DNA of 64,000 nucleotides from Pyrus communis. Its lineage: Eukaryota > Streptophyta > Magnoliopsida > Rosales > Rosaceae. Position 1 is the stretch's first letter. Each line of letters starts with the position of its first letter. The position numbers and the translations under genes were made by a program. Below the pieces are notes generated by a model that had not been told where the DNA came from, did no database searches, and worked only from the letters and a program-made list of their open reading frames with translations. Shown one piece after another: positions 23,859 to 34,265 of the stretch. Location of the stretch: assembly GCF_963583255.1 (NCBI RefSeq), contig NC_084808.1, positions 12,361,501 through 12,425,500 on the forward strand. The letters are read 5' to 3'.

Positions 23859-24885
23859 AGTTTCCATTTATACATTTGAAAAAGAATTTCTTAAGTATGC
23901 CTAGATTAGACTAATGTTATAACAATTAGTAAAATGATGGAATTTACGAAATTATTCTGAATCCTGCGGGATGCACATGTATGCATGGGTTACCTTAATT
24001 AAACTTTGGGCTATGAATAATGTTATGTTGACTAGAATTATTGAATCACTGTGGCATGACTATATTTATTTTATCTGCTCATCGTTTGCTGCACCGGTGT
24101 TAGTACTCGCTCAGGCCAGGACTAGTCTTTCACGTGTATGTGCACATCGCACCGTACGCTCACTTTGGATCCATTGTAGGTGTCAGTCCTATTCTAGATT
24201 ACTATAGGCAATTAGGACTCATATGTGCTACGCATAGCGCCAATCTTCTCATGATTGTAGTACTAGAGTGTATATCATTGTTACACCTAGTCCTATTCAT
24301 GTCAGGATACATCTACATGAACTCATGTGTCAGCATGTGTCTATGAGCACTTGATATGATATGTTTGCTTATGCAAGATTATGTGATTACGGACGTCATG
24401 TGTTCACTTACAAAATATTAGGCCATATCAAATTCTTGAGCTATTGCTGGCTTTGGTTAGTATTTTTATATTGCACTTAGTATGTATATTTTGGAAACTA
24501 TACTTGTTTTACGGCTAGGGGTTATTATGTTTTCGAAAAGGTTTTTACAAAACTTTATTTTTAGGTCTACTCACCCTTGTTTTTCGCCCTTCCAGGTTTT
24601 AGCAGTTGAACTTTCATATCGACGAGGATTCTTGGCAAATCTTGGTATAGGTGGTTACCTTCGATGGTATAATTCTTATCCTCCTTTACTGTACTTTACT
24701 TATACTCTAACATCACATTCGAAATAGGTTTATTCCCACTCATAAGTGCACTTGTACTTAAGCACTTTTAGGTATTTACTTACATTTTCTACACCACTAC
24801 ACTTTATGGCTTCGTCACCCTTCTGGTGTCAGCCAACACAGCTCGATTCAAAGTCCAGGTGGACATTCCGGGTCGGGGTGTGTCA
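22371..24885 (+). repeat. 3' LTR of the gypsy element
   Basis: A 2515-bp LTR starting TGTAACAACCTGTCCC and ending GGTCGGGGTGTGTCA, followed by the target duplication TTTGG. A (TA)n tract lies at 23815-23852. It keeps the segment missing from the 5' LTR. The frames within it (22521-22742, 23971-24346, 24482-24727) are LTR sequence and match no protein I know. Confidence 0.93.
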
Positions 24886-25597
24886 TTTGGGGTATGCCAA
24901 TTTTAGGGGAGATTAAGCCCATTTTTTGGTATTATATTATGTTGTTTTTTTTGGTTATTTGAACATGTTTGTTTTGTTCGTAGGGAATTGTCGAGACTTT
25001 GACGGCGAAAGTTAAGGATTAGGACGCTATCAGACCATATTCCCTGCCACTACCACCACATTAGACTTGTATTAGGATTTTATTATTGTACTTTGTTAAT
25101 TTATGTGTACATTTTTAATATAATATATATTATGGATAATTTGATCACAATTTTTCATATTTAATTTTATTTTGAATATGTCAATTTAAATTAAGGTAAT
25201 TAAAAAAAAGATACAATTAAATTAAATTAAAAAAAATAAAAGTTCGAAAAATCTTGCGCTACCAAATATTTCGTTGCCCAAACAATTACTATAATTAAAT
25301 TAAAATAAGAGAAATAATAAAACAAAAATAAAATACCTTGCACAACAAAATATTTCGTCTCACAAACAATTATTTTTGTTGCGCAAAATATTAAATTAAT
25401 TTAATTAAATAAATAAAATACTAAAAATTTTTGCACGACGAATATTTATTTTCGTCGTGCAAACCCTATTGTAACAAGCTTTGCGCAACCAATCATGTGT
25501 GACAAAAATTTCGTCTCACAAGGTTTTGAGCGACGAAATCATACTTTGCGCAACAAATCTTATTTCGTCGCGCAAAGTGTTTTTTGTAGTAGTGGGT

Positions 25598-27599
25598 GTA
25601 GATGGAGCTTTATGTATGTTTTTAGGTGTATAAAGACTAAAGTTAGAAAATAATCAAAACAGTTAGTTTGTAATTAATCTGTACATGACTGACTGCATGC
25701 ATATTTCACAACTGTAACTGCAACCAAAGGAATCACTTTCTTTGATCCCCCTCCTTTTCTGTTGCAGAAAGGAGTGATCACCTACTTTGTGCTAGCTGAT
25801 CACACATTTCAACTATAACCTTAGTTCTTATACCATGTTATTATGTTAATGATGCTCCAAATTAATTAATCCTCTCAATTAAAGAGATCCATGTAGCTAG
25901 GGAAAGGCGAATATATCCAGATCTTCAACCAAATTCAATATGATTTTTTTTTTTTTTAAAGGATTTGTTTCAAATTTGTAAAGAGAAATATCAGTAGATT
26001 ACAAATTATTATACAGTGTCTCATTAGAGATAAGTAAAATGCAGATTTTAAGTATATAAATGTGAGCAAAATGAAACACTGCATCAGAATCGAATAGAAT
26101 TTGATAAAAATGAGAGAGAAGTATCACGTTTTCATTAGTGCTAGCGCAAATGATGATACTTAATTGTGTATATGGATGGTGCTGGAACTTAATGATTTAT
26201 TAACTAGGTAGCGACGAGGAGAGGTTGTGCCTGAATGTTCCTCCATTTCACACAATGGGTAGTCAAATCCAAGACAAGTGGAGGCTTCAAAGATAAAATC
26301 GAGAAAATTTACAAGCCCAAGCAAAGAGACATTCCCTTCAACCCTACCAATGAAAAAGTATGATCGAACAAAGCAAAAGGCACCCCCATCCATCCCCACC
26401 CACCTCACTTGCAATCATGACTTCAAGAGTGGGAGTGTTATGTTAACTCTCTCTCTCTCTCTCTCTCTCTCACACATATTTACTCAAAAGGGTCGTCGAT
26501 CACTAGCGGCCCTTATATTCCCATGCAAAATAAAAGTAGACAATAAAATATAAAGTTTATAAACCTACCTCTCTCTCTTCTCTCTCTCTCTCTGAATATT
26601 TGTTAATATCTCTTGAGAGGGGGGTGATGGGTTTTGCACTGGCAAAGAGAATCCATGTTGGGAGCTTGAAAAGGTGCGCCAATATATATGCGTATTACAT
26701 GCATATATACATACATATATGTGAGAGAGAGAGAGAGAGAGAGGGAGGAATGTGTGTGTGTCAGCTTGAGATGCGTTCATCAAACTTCAAAGGAACTACT
26801 TGTGTTGTGTGGCATATTATTAATCAAAGACATTAAGGAATGTTAAGAGGATTGGGTTCTTTTCCTTTGGCGTTTTCCCACATTCCCTTCTATTCTCTCC
26901 ATTCTTGCATTCGTGCCAAGGTTTTATTCATCTTGTATATATACATATATAATTGATATTCATATATGGAACATTTATATAATAAAATAGGTAACGTTAT
27001 GCAAATATTGTAAACAAATATATATATATATATATATATATTTCAATTGGTATAAGTTTGTCCTCTTTCGTGGGAATTCGTGTTTGAGACAGAGAAAGGG
27101 AATTAACATAGCAAGAAGAGCCCAATAGTCTTAATTCTCGAACACATAAAAATGTGAGATCCGGATAAAACTTTTTTTTTATTCGATCCTTTACCCAACC
27201 ATTTAAACGAAATAAAAATAAAATATTTATTCATGTATTATTATTTACTGAATAAAGAGATCCAAAAAGGATGTAAAAGGTGAGGAAAACTTTTGACTAT
27301 AATAGTGGTATCTGTACACTTACAGAGCAAGAATCTTTTTGGTCCTAATTGAATATCGTGACATCAAAAGCTTTTGCGTTGAAGTTACTGCCGCAGTTGA
27401 CCACGGAAGAATTTTCGTGTTTTTCAAATTTGAATAAAACTCGACAGACAACAATTTAACATATAATTTGAGTTAGTACATTTGACATTTCCTTCATAGA
27501 ATAGTAGAAACTAGAAAGTTCCCTTAAACAAGTAGTGGTTTATTACGTACCATGTCAAAATATAGGGTCCAAGCTAGCTAAATTTTTACCTCAGTCGAC
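25598..27599. other. Gene-free spacer with microsatellites
   Basis: No gene was recognised. Simple repeats include (CT)n at 26447-26471, a CT-rich tract at 26569-26593, (GA)n at 26721-26744 and (TA)n at 27018-27042. The CT/GA tracts look like those of plant leader and promoter regions, but I see no open reading frame that would make this a gene. Confidence 0.55.
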
Positions 27600-27602
27600 T
27601 AA

Positions 27603-27790
27603 GGCTTGGTTTGATATTGTTGTGCTTTGAAAAAAAACTGCTTCTGTTGTGCTGTGAAAAAAAGCGGCTGTGAAAAAAAGCCAGCAGAGTGTTTGGTAAA
27701 CTTTTTTGTGAAAGTGCTTTTGGAAAAAAAAGCAGTATGATAGTGTTTGGTAAACTTTTATGTAAAACAGCTGTGACTGTGTAAAATGAC
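27603..27790. repeat. Left terminal inverted repeat region of the Harbinger element
   Basis: Rich in AAAAAAAGC/GCTTTT words, with the phrase GTGTTTGGTAAACTTTT present twice (near 27690 and 27738). The same phrase, inverted, occurs near the right end (GTTTACCAAACACC, 32531-32544). Confidence 0.8.
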
Positions 27791-27999
27791 CAAAAAGGGT
27801 ATAATACTAGATGTGCCATTAATTTAATTTTCTTAACCAATAAAGGTGAATTACTAAATATACTTTATTTGTAAAAGAAACATATTTATAAACTTTATCT
27901 TAAATATTAATTAATATGACAAACTACTTCAATTGAAATATTTTAGACTGAATAGTTAGAATTCATTAGTACAATATTGTTAATGTACTTAAAAGTAAT

Positions 28000-29325
28000 C
28001 TAATTAGATGCATTCATCAAACTTGCCGCTATTCTATTTCTTAATGCTTCTATCTCATGTGATCCTTCAACTTCATAATTTTGGTATTCTTCATCATCAT
28101 CATCACTACTATCGCTCTCTTCACAATAGTCCCTAGGGTCATCAAAATGACGATCACGTTCAGAATACCTCCGTATGTAGTTATGAAGAGCCATTGTAGC
28201 AATGACAATCTTCACTTGCTTATTGAACGGGTAATTAGGCATATTCCTTAAAATTGCCCATCTTTTCTTCCATACGCCAAAAGTTCGTTCAATGATGCTC
28301 CTAAGAGAAGAATGCATGTGGTTGAATACCTCTTTATGACCCGTTGGTTCAGCACCCCTACGAAAGTCCGGGAGATGATATCTTTCACCTTTATATGGTC
28401 CCAAATAACCTCTCATTTGTGGGTACCCCGCATCCACCAAGTAATATTTTCCTGACAATTGAAAATTTTGTTTTGTATTGTAATAATTATACAAAGCAAG
28501 TATGAAGATTACCATTTGGAGGCTTAGAAAAGTTTAAATTTGGATTTCGTACCACGGATAGAAAAACCCTTGTATCATGTGCAGTGCATTCCCATCCGGC
28601 ACAAGCAAATGTGAATTGCATGTCAAAATTACATGCAGCCATAACATTTTGAGTCGGTATTCCTTTCCTACCAATGTATGGAACTTGATCCGGAGGTGGT
28701 ATTGAAGCCTCAACATGTACTCCATCTATAGCACCAATACAATCCTAAAAATAATAACATAGAAGAAAAACGTCAACCTACACTTCTAGTTTGCAAATAA
28801 GTTAGAAGACGAGTCAAATTTTACCTTAAAATAAGGCATGTATCTTGTATCTCTCCTTATTTCTTGGGGAATGCCACGAAACTCCGAATCCATCGGTTTG
28901 ATAATATCTATTGCCATCTTACATACGATATCCAACATAGCACGAAAATATCTACTAACAGTCTCACCAGAATGTTGAAATCTCTCTTGCGCTAATCTAT
29001 TTTTCACACCATGTCCCAACATATGCAAGAACATTCCTAATATTTCAATTGCACTCATTCTCCTTGAACCTTTCAATCCATAATTAGTTTGCAAGTCATT
29101 GGATAATCTATAAAAGACATCTTTGTTCATCCTAAACATTCTATAGCATCGCACATGATGTCCTTGTAGTACTTCTATCAACCAAATATTACCTGTTTGG
29201 GAAGAATTCAAACATGGAGTTTTGTGGACATATTTTAAATAATATGTTTCAACAGCTTTCGCTACAGCACATATAATTAGACCATCCTCCAAATCCTCAA
29301 CATCATCATCATCATAAGTGTTCAT
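28000..29325 (-). CDS. PIF/Harbinger DDE transposase, three exons, apparently intact
   Basis: This encodes the nuclease-type transposase (DDE_Tnp_4 family) that cuts and pastes the element. Predicted coding exons are 29325-28825, 28744-28513 and 28451-28000. The introns, 80 bp (28745-28824, GTAAAATTTG...TTATTTTTAG) and 61 bp (28452-28512, GTAATCTTC...TTGTCAG), keep the frame and give 394 residues. The catalytic triad is visible: D174 in IGAIDGVHV, D251 in YLVDAGYP and E299 in SIIERTFGVWKKRW. GWECTAHDTRVF matches the family's GWEGSAHDSRV motif. The tail is acidic (DSSDDDDEE). I chose the start at 29325 because a 3' splice site (TTATGTTACAG) lies 12 bases upstream, which makes the more upstream ATG at 29376 intronic. 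No stop or frameshift was found. Typical family length is about 350-450 residues. Confidence 0.9.
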
Positions 29326-29338
29326 ATTGAATATACAC
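29326..29338 (-). promoter_or_regulatory. Predicted splice acceptor and short 5' UTR of the transposase
   Basis: The minus-strand TTATGTTACAG ends at 29339, leaving 13 untranslated bases before the ATG at 29325. It implies an upstream non-coding exon. No suitable donor lies in the short gap to the Myb-like gene that I could identify. Confidence 0.5.
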
Positions 29339-29526
29339 CTGTAACATAACACATAATTAAACATTCCACAAGTCATAATCCAACGATCACTAAGAAATCA
29401 TAATCCGACATTCATGAATAATCCAAAGTTTAATAAAAAATCATAATCCAACATTCAATAAACACAAAGTACAAGCAACATTAAATAAACACAAACCACA
29501 CAGTCCTAATTCATAGTTTTAGCTCC

Positions 29527-30508
29527 TTATTGTTCTTTGTTGAACATATATTTCAACCAAGTTAGCTGCACTTCAGGATCTTTCATAGTGGCAAACATCT
29601 CTCGCTTCTCTGCACTACAAAATAAACATGTAGCAAACAACCATAGCTCGCTAGGTGGCTCACAACCAGGCAATTTTGCAACAGACGCTATCACTTCCAC
29701 AATACTACTGCCTAAATTTAGCGGCCTCATCAATGAGTTTGCAGAACTCCTACTTTCATAAACTTCAACAAGACGGTCAATTTGACTAGAAAGTTTTGCA
29801 GCACCTCCAATTTTTTTTCCTTTCTTATCAACCTTCTTTTGCAATTCTCCTTGGTTAGTCGCTCTTTTTTCTCCCTTCCTAGTAGCTTGCCTTAGATCTT
29901 GCATAGTCTCACTTTCTTCCTCATCATCTAAATCAATTTGTCCTATGGATTCCTCTCTTGTCTCTGGTGGTAGTACTCCAGATGAAGGTGCCCAGGCATG
30001 TTCACCGGTAGCAACTGTGTTCGAAAACATCCTATCTAACTTTTCCTCCATCTCAGGACCAATGCCCTTTTTTCGCAATTTTCCATATTCTTTGTTTATC
30101 TACAAGTAAAGAAAGAATATAGTTAATACATATTGCATGATATCATAATACATATTAAAAGATAAAAACACAAACCTGAATTTTATTATTCCACCACTCC
30201 TCAGAGGCATCAACGGTACCCTTGTTCGAATTCCACCCTAGGCCAGTTTCTTTACCAACTAGCTCTTTCCACAACTTCCACTCATTTTTAAGTGCATCCC
30301 ACTTATTTTTCAGTTGCTTTCTTTCATAATCATGCCCTGTCTCTGCCTTGAAGTTAGCTCTAATATTTGCATATCCTTCTTTGTCAAAGTGAGTGCCCGG
30401 ACGATGTCCGGCCTCAACCTCCTTGATGCATAGATCACAAAATATAGATATATTGTGGGCATTCCATGTAGCAGTAGGATTTGACGAAGATGCTCCCTTA
30501 TTTGCCAT
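29527..30508 (-). CDS. Myb/SANT-like protein of the Harbinger element, two exons, apparently intact
   Basis: The second gene of PIF/Harbinger elements encodes a DNA-binding protein that in characterised members helps the transposase enter the nucleus and bind the element ends. Exons 30508-30176 and 30099-29527 are joined across a 76-bp intron (CAG|GTTTGTG...CTTGTAG|ATA) in phase 0, giving 301 residues. Residues about 14-105 form a Myb/SANT-like domain: TWNAHNISIFCDLCIKEVEA at the start, KQLKNKWDALKNEWKLWKEL in the middle and SEEWWNNKI at the end. This is the pattern of plant Myb_DNA-bind_3 proteins. The middle part has a Lys-rich stretch that could be a nuclear signal. The stop lies about 200 bp upstream of the transposase start. 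No stops or frameshifts were seen. Confidence 0.85.
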
Positions 30509-30549
30509 CTATACCAGCTAGTGATTTGTATATATACATATATATATTA

Positions 30550-30712
30550 AAACAAGAACAAATAATATTGTAATATAACTTCATACCTATTAACCAAGAA
30601 CAAATAATATTGCCATCTAATAATATTGTAAAACAAGAACAAATAATATTGCCATCTTTATAGCTAATGCATAGTGGAACATCATCCCCCAAATAATATT
30701 GCCATCTTTATG
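30550..30712. repeat. Dispersed AACAAATAATATTG repeat units
   Basis: The phrase ACAAATAATATTG or CAAATAATATTGCCATCT recurs four times between about 30557 and 30712 at irregular spacing, inside the predicted 5' UTR intron. Confidence 0.7.
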
Positions 30713-30990
30713 TCTTTCTCATCCTGATTGTGTCATATCAATGGTGATGAGTGATGGTGATGGTGGAGTATCCATGCAGACCCATTGCCCATCCCTAGGA
30801 CCCTAGCCACATTACTCTCCCCCATTTTCCTGGTAGTTCTCTGCATTAGGATCTTGGTTATATCCTTGAAATGTGTGTTAGGAAAACTGCCTGACAGATT
30901 GGTTAAAATCTTCTGATTAACTTATTTTTGGACTTTCTTTATGAAATTGTGGTTTTGAAAAATATCACTCATAGAAAGCTCCAAAGTCAA

Positions 30991-31084
30991 GATTAAGCAT
31001 TTGCAGTGTTATCCTATACTTATCATGCACCTGAAAAGATTAAGCATTTGCAGTGTTATCCTATACTTATCATGCACCTGAAAA
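30991..31084. repeat. 47-bp tandem duplication
   Basis: A 47-base unit beginning GATTAAGCATTTGCAGTG is repeated exactly twice (30991-31037 and 31038-31084). The lack of differences suggests it is recent. Confidence 0.9.
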
Positions 31085-31587
31085 ATTATGACCTTATGAG
31101 ACTAATGTTATCTGGCAAGAATGATGTTAAAAGAGTTTCTGTACTTATTGTATTACTAATATCTTTCTGTTTTTTATAGGCTTTGAATAAGTTCTTTGAG
31201 AACGTATTACAGGTAATTTCAAGTTGAGTTTTACTCGGAAGCTCCTCACACTGTCAAACATAGCTTGCAGTGTTGTTCGCTGTGCTGTGATTGCAAGTCC
31301 AGGTTTCACAAAGGTGTGATATGACTCTGAGCTTTTGAAACTCATCAGTGTGACATTGCGAATCGCCTTCAAGCGTTATAAAGCATAATACAATTTGTTT
31401 GATACTAATCTGCATTCTTATCTGCTTCAGGATCAAACAATAGTTCAACAGTTTTCACTATAAACTAGATTATAAGTATGTTAAATTTATCTTCTTTAAT
31501 ATTAGAAAGATTTATACGACATTTATAGCATTATACAGTTTTTGACATCTATTCATATGTAAGCTAATCAAATGGGGCACAAAAATG

Positions 31588-31637
31588 GAAATACAACTTC
31601 ACATGCCAAATTGAAATACAACTTCACATGCCAAATT
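31588..31637. repeat. 25-bp tandem duplication
   Basis: A 25-base unit beginning GAAATACAACTTCACATG occurs twice in succession. Confidence 0.88.
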
Positions 31638-31684
31638 GTGAACTATCATATTAGTCCCTTCCAGTTTTTTTCTTTGTTTTGACG

Positions 31685-31730
31685 AAAGGGAAATTGCTTT
31701 TTAGACAAAAGGGAAATTGCTTTTTAGGCT
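31685..31730. repeat. 23-bp tandem duplication
   Basis: The unit AAAGGGAAATTGCTTTTTAG plus three bases occurs twice with a 23-base period. It is the third such duplication within 750 bp. Confidence 0.85.
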
Positions 31731-32613
31731 TTCAATTGTCCCCCTAGTATGAGGAGGGAAGTTTTCCAGTTCTGGAAGTGAAAAATGCTTATGAAAAGCA
31801 AGCAAATGCTTGTGATTACTAGAACTAACTATTTTCACTTTCTCACTAATCTAACCTTTTTTTTCTTTAATTTCTGGAATCCTTCATATTGCTCTTGTTG
31901 TTATTCTTGTGCAGATACTGAGGTAAATCGAAGGTGTATATATTAACTTTCTTCCCCACAACCATTACGAAACAAAGCAAACTATATTAAGCCCTGTACA
32001 AGACTTGTGGAATCAGCTCTATTTTACGGGATAACAAACAAGCCAATTAAACAATTAAGTTTGGGTTCCCAGAAAACTAACAAACAAAGTTAAAACTCCA
32101 ACAAACAAAGCAACACCATCGTTGCCAATCAAACCCTAAGAACTGAAATTGTTTCATGGATCTCATGATAATAACCTTAATTCAAAGCGAGTCGAGTAGT
32201 TGGTACCTGGAAGGCGACGGCGGTGTGGCGTTGAGAGTGACGGAGAGAAACGAAAAGGAGGAGGAGGAAGAGGTGCAGCGGCGGGAGGGAAGAGGGGGAG
32301 TGCAGCGGCGGGAGTTTTTTGCAACAGAGAAAGAGAGAGTGCAGAGTGTAGGATCGGGAGAAGGAGAAAGGAGAAAGGAGGGGGCAGTTTTGGTAAATTG
32401 AAAAAATTCATTAATTGGTACTGTAGCTCCGCGTTTTGGAAAAAATAAGCGGCTTCTGGAAGCTGCAAAATGCAGCTTCCACTTTTTGGCTTTTTTTCAT
32501 GTGAAACTTTGAAATAAAGCTGTTTTGGGATGTTTACCAAACACCAAAATCCTTATCAGCTTTTTTTCATGGCAGCTTTTTAAAAAAGCACCTCAACCCC
32601 AAATTAGGGCTAA

Positions 32614-32828
32614 CAGAGGTGGTTTACACAAATTTTCTCATCGATATATATAGGTTCCAAATGTGTCACCGATCACCCCTCTATAGACCCGTGGATCGAT
32701 TTGCTAGTTAAATTTTAGGCGTCAGTCACCGCTTGCTTTCACTCTACACTAATTTTCATGAATTTTTCAGTTATTTTCTTCCATCTTGGCAAGGTTTTGT
32801 TGAGTGTGAATCTCACAAGGGCTCTACA
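32614..32828. other. Short spacer between Harbinger and hAT elements
   Basis: No gene or repeat was recognised. Confidence 0.5.
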
Positions 32829-33822
32829 TAGTGACGAAGCTACAGAGGGACAAGGAGGGTCGACCGTCCCTCCCCTAGCTGGAAATTAAGCTTAGGAGCG
32901 GTGGTTTTGTCCCTCTAGTCGTGTTGAAAGTTATGAATGCTCGGCCTGCTTTCTGGTTTCTGAGTTCCTACTATTGCTGTATAGCAGTGTTTTATTTTAT
33001 TTTATTTTCTGAAAAATCTTTAACCAAATGATGCCGTTTCATTTAGTTGATTAAACAAAATAATTGAAGTGGAGACCACTGGTCTCCCGTTACCTATACC
33101 TTGACACCATTGAGTCCCCCGTTCCCTTTTGAAAACCAATCAAAAAGCAAAGATTTTCGTGTTCTACTTTTTCTTAATTTCTAAATTTATATTATCTCTA
33201 ACCCTAATTGATTAATTAATACAAATTTTTATTAATTAATATAGAATCATAGAGTAATACACTAATATAGTTATTAATTATTGATTATAGTTATGAATCA
33301 TATGATTGAGTATTGATGGATGAAATTGTTTTTTAGGGTAATAATTGAATTCTTGATGATTGATTGATTGATTATTGATATTGATATATTGAATTGAATT
33401 TTGGTTTTTTTTTGAATAATTTAGATAATTATTGGTATTGATTAATTGATTTGTTGGTTTAATTAGTTATTAGTCATATAGTATATTTTACTCTAGGATT
33501 AAGAGTCTAAGACCGGGAGGAACTAGTGATCTTGCAAAGTTGGTGAAGATCATGAGGTTTGCAAGCTATATGTTAGTGTATAAGCTTCTTACATTGGTTT
33601 TAGTGTTACCGGTTGCAACCACTTCAGTGTAGAGAGCTTTTTTTTACTATGAATATTGTGAAAACACCATTGCGTAACAAAGTGCGAGATCAATGGTTGA
33701 GTGATGGCATGATTATTTACATTGAGAGAGATGTATTTGCTTTTATTGATAATGAGTCTATTATGTGACGTTTTCATTGCTAAAGTACGAAAGACATTAC
33801 TATATTGATAAATTATGGAAGA
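32829..33822 (+). mobile_element. hAT transposon derivative, copy A, 3' end lost
   Basis: It begins TAGTGACGAAGCTACAG, a variant of the inverted repeat of copy B (53903-54992, in the opposite orientation), and aligns with copy B over almost its whole length. The C-terminal end of a hAT transposase (33520-33770) survives. The alignment stops at about 33822, where a (TA)n tract begins, so the last 100 or so bases and the right terminus are missing. No target duplication can be confirmed. Confidence 0.82.
33520..33770 (+). pseudogene. hAT transposase C-terminal dimerisation domain fragment
   Basis: The frame reads GTSDLAKLVKIMRF, then VYKLLTLVLVLPVATTSV, a stop, RAFFTMNIVKTPLRNKVRDQ, then MIIYIERDVFAFIDNESIM. 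This matches the hAT C-terminal dimerisation motif of TTF-type zinc-finger (ZMYM1-like) plant transposases, in which the family reads roughly 'LVYKLL.LVLLLPVATASVERVFSAM...KTKLRNKMGDQWLNDCLVTYIERD'. The invariant Glu codon after ATTSV is replaced by TAG. The same TAG is in copy B. The catalytic core is deleted. Confidence 0.85.
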
Positions 33823-33845
33823 TATATATATATATATATATATAT
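33822..33845. repeat. (AT)n microsatellite
   Basis: About twelve AT units at the truncation point of hAT copy A and just before the first palindromic MITE. Confidence 0.9.
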
Positions 33846-34215
33846 CATTGTTTTCAGAAAATAAGGATTAGGTGTGGGGCCCACTCTACATTGAATTTCA
33901 ACGATCCGAAATTTCTATTTTGTAGGTCTCGTTTCATAGATCATCCTTACAAAAATTCAATTCAATCCAAAATCATTTGCCTATTTAATTATCAAGATAA
34001 AATTTCATTATTTCTTATGTATTCGTTAATTTCTTTGAATTCAATTAGATGTCTTAAACATTTCCGATTTGGCTAATACTTTGCAAGAATGATCTATGAG
34101 GTGCAACTTGAAAAATAGACTGTTCGAATCGTTAAAGTTTAATATAGTGTGGACCCCACAACTAATCCCCATTTTTATAAAAAAAAAAAAAAAATGGAAA
34201 TCCCTTCCTCTAAAG
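33846..34215. mobile_element. Palindromic MITE, copy 1
   Basis: Two arms of about 110 bp are inverted copies of each other. The left arm starts GGATTAGGTGTGGGGCCCAC, and the right arm read inverted starts GGATTAGTTGTGGGGTCCAC. The right outer end (GGAAATCCCTTCCTCTAAAGG) is present; the left outer end is lost. It is non-coding and its superfamily is unknown. It is the first of two neighbouring copies. Confidence 0.8.
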
Positions 34216-34262
34216 GTGTGTGTGTGTGTGTGTGTGTGTGCACGCGCGCATGTGTGTGTGTA
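34216..34262. repeat. (GT)n microsatellite
   Basis: A (GT)n run at 34216-34240, then CACGCGCGCA and a second TG run. It separates the two MITE copies. Confidence 0.9.
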
Positions 34263-34265
34263 TAC

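Larger units (their letters stand above)
15974..24885 (+). mobile_element. Complete Ty3/gypsy retrotransposon with 2.1-2.5 kb LTRs, TSD TTTGG
   Basis: LTRs at 15974-18106 and 22371-24885, an initiator-Met primer-binding site right after the first LTR, and a perfect 5-bp duplication TTTGG (15969-15973 and 24886-24890). The 4.3-kb interior holds decayed reverse transcriptase then integrase, the gypsy order. Long LTRs with this primer site suit the Del/Tekay chromovirus lineage; that placement is inferred. Every internal frame is heavily interrupted. The 5' LTR is shorter because it lacks about 380 bp present in the 3' LTR around 23250-23620. Confidence 0.93.
14962..25594. mobile_element. Non-coding CACTA (En/Spm) element split by a gypsy insertion
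   Basis: The left end reads CACTAATAAAAAAAATTCC and the right end, inverted, CACTACTACAAAAAACAC, both with the CACTA terminus. Subterminal regions at 14990-15610 and 25240-25580 carry many copies of words such as TTTGCGCGACGAAAT in both orientations, as is typical of CACTA transposase-binding regions. The flanking triplets are GGC (14959-14961) and GGT (25595-25597), a 3-bp duplication with one mismatch. Without the nested retrotransposon the element is about 1.7 kb and has no transposase, so it is a deletion derivative. The interior keeps a CT-rich stretch (15650-15870) that may be an old leader. Confidence 0.85.
30509..32400 (-). promoter_or_regulatory. Predicted leader exon and 1.7-kb 5' UTR intron of the Harbinger genes
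   Basis: On the minus strand a CT-rich stretch (about 32400-32207) looks like a transcribed leader and ends GCCTTCCAG|GTACCAAC, a good donor at 32206. A good acceptor, TGGTATAG, ends right before the Myb-like ATG at 30508. Together they predict a 1.7-kb intron in the 5' UTR (30509-32206). This is inference from splice-site sequence only. Confidence 0.45.
27603..32610 (-). mobile_element. PIF/Harbinger DNA transposon with both genes, TSD TAA
   Basis: A 5008-bp element flanked by TAA on both sides (27600-27602 and 32611-32613), the 3-bp target typical of PIF/Harbinger. The terminal inverted repeats are diverged: GGCTTGGTTTGATATTG on the left against GCCCTAATTTGGGGTTG on the right. They agree at 17 of the first 26 positions and are followed on both sides by GTGCTTT and AAAAAAGC-rich sequence. 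Inside lie a DDE transposase (28000-29325) and a Myb/SANT-like gene (29527-30508), both leftward and both open across their predicted splices. It is the best-preserved element in the window and the only one with apparently complete coding capacity. Confidence 0.9.

Noticed and set aside
28534..28725. 63-codon minus-strand frame within the Harbinger transposase
   Set aside because: It is a wrong-frame shadow of exon 2; the correct frame gives DCIGAIDGVHV onward.
30550..31730. CRISPR-like or regularly spaced repeat array
   Set aside because: Spacing is irregular, the units are plain tandem duplications and the DNA is eukaryotic.
32156..32540. Frames of 81-125 codons in the CT/GA-rich region of the Harbinger element
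   Set aside because: Open on both strands because of biased composition; better explained as a non-coding leader exon.
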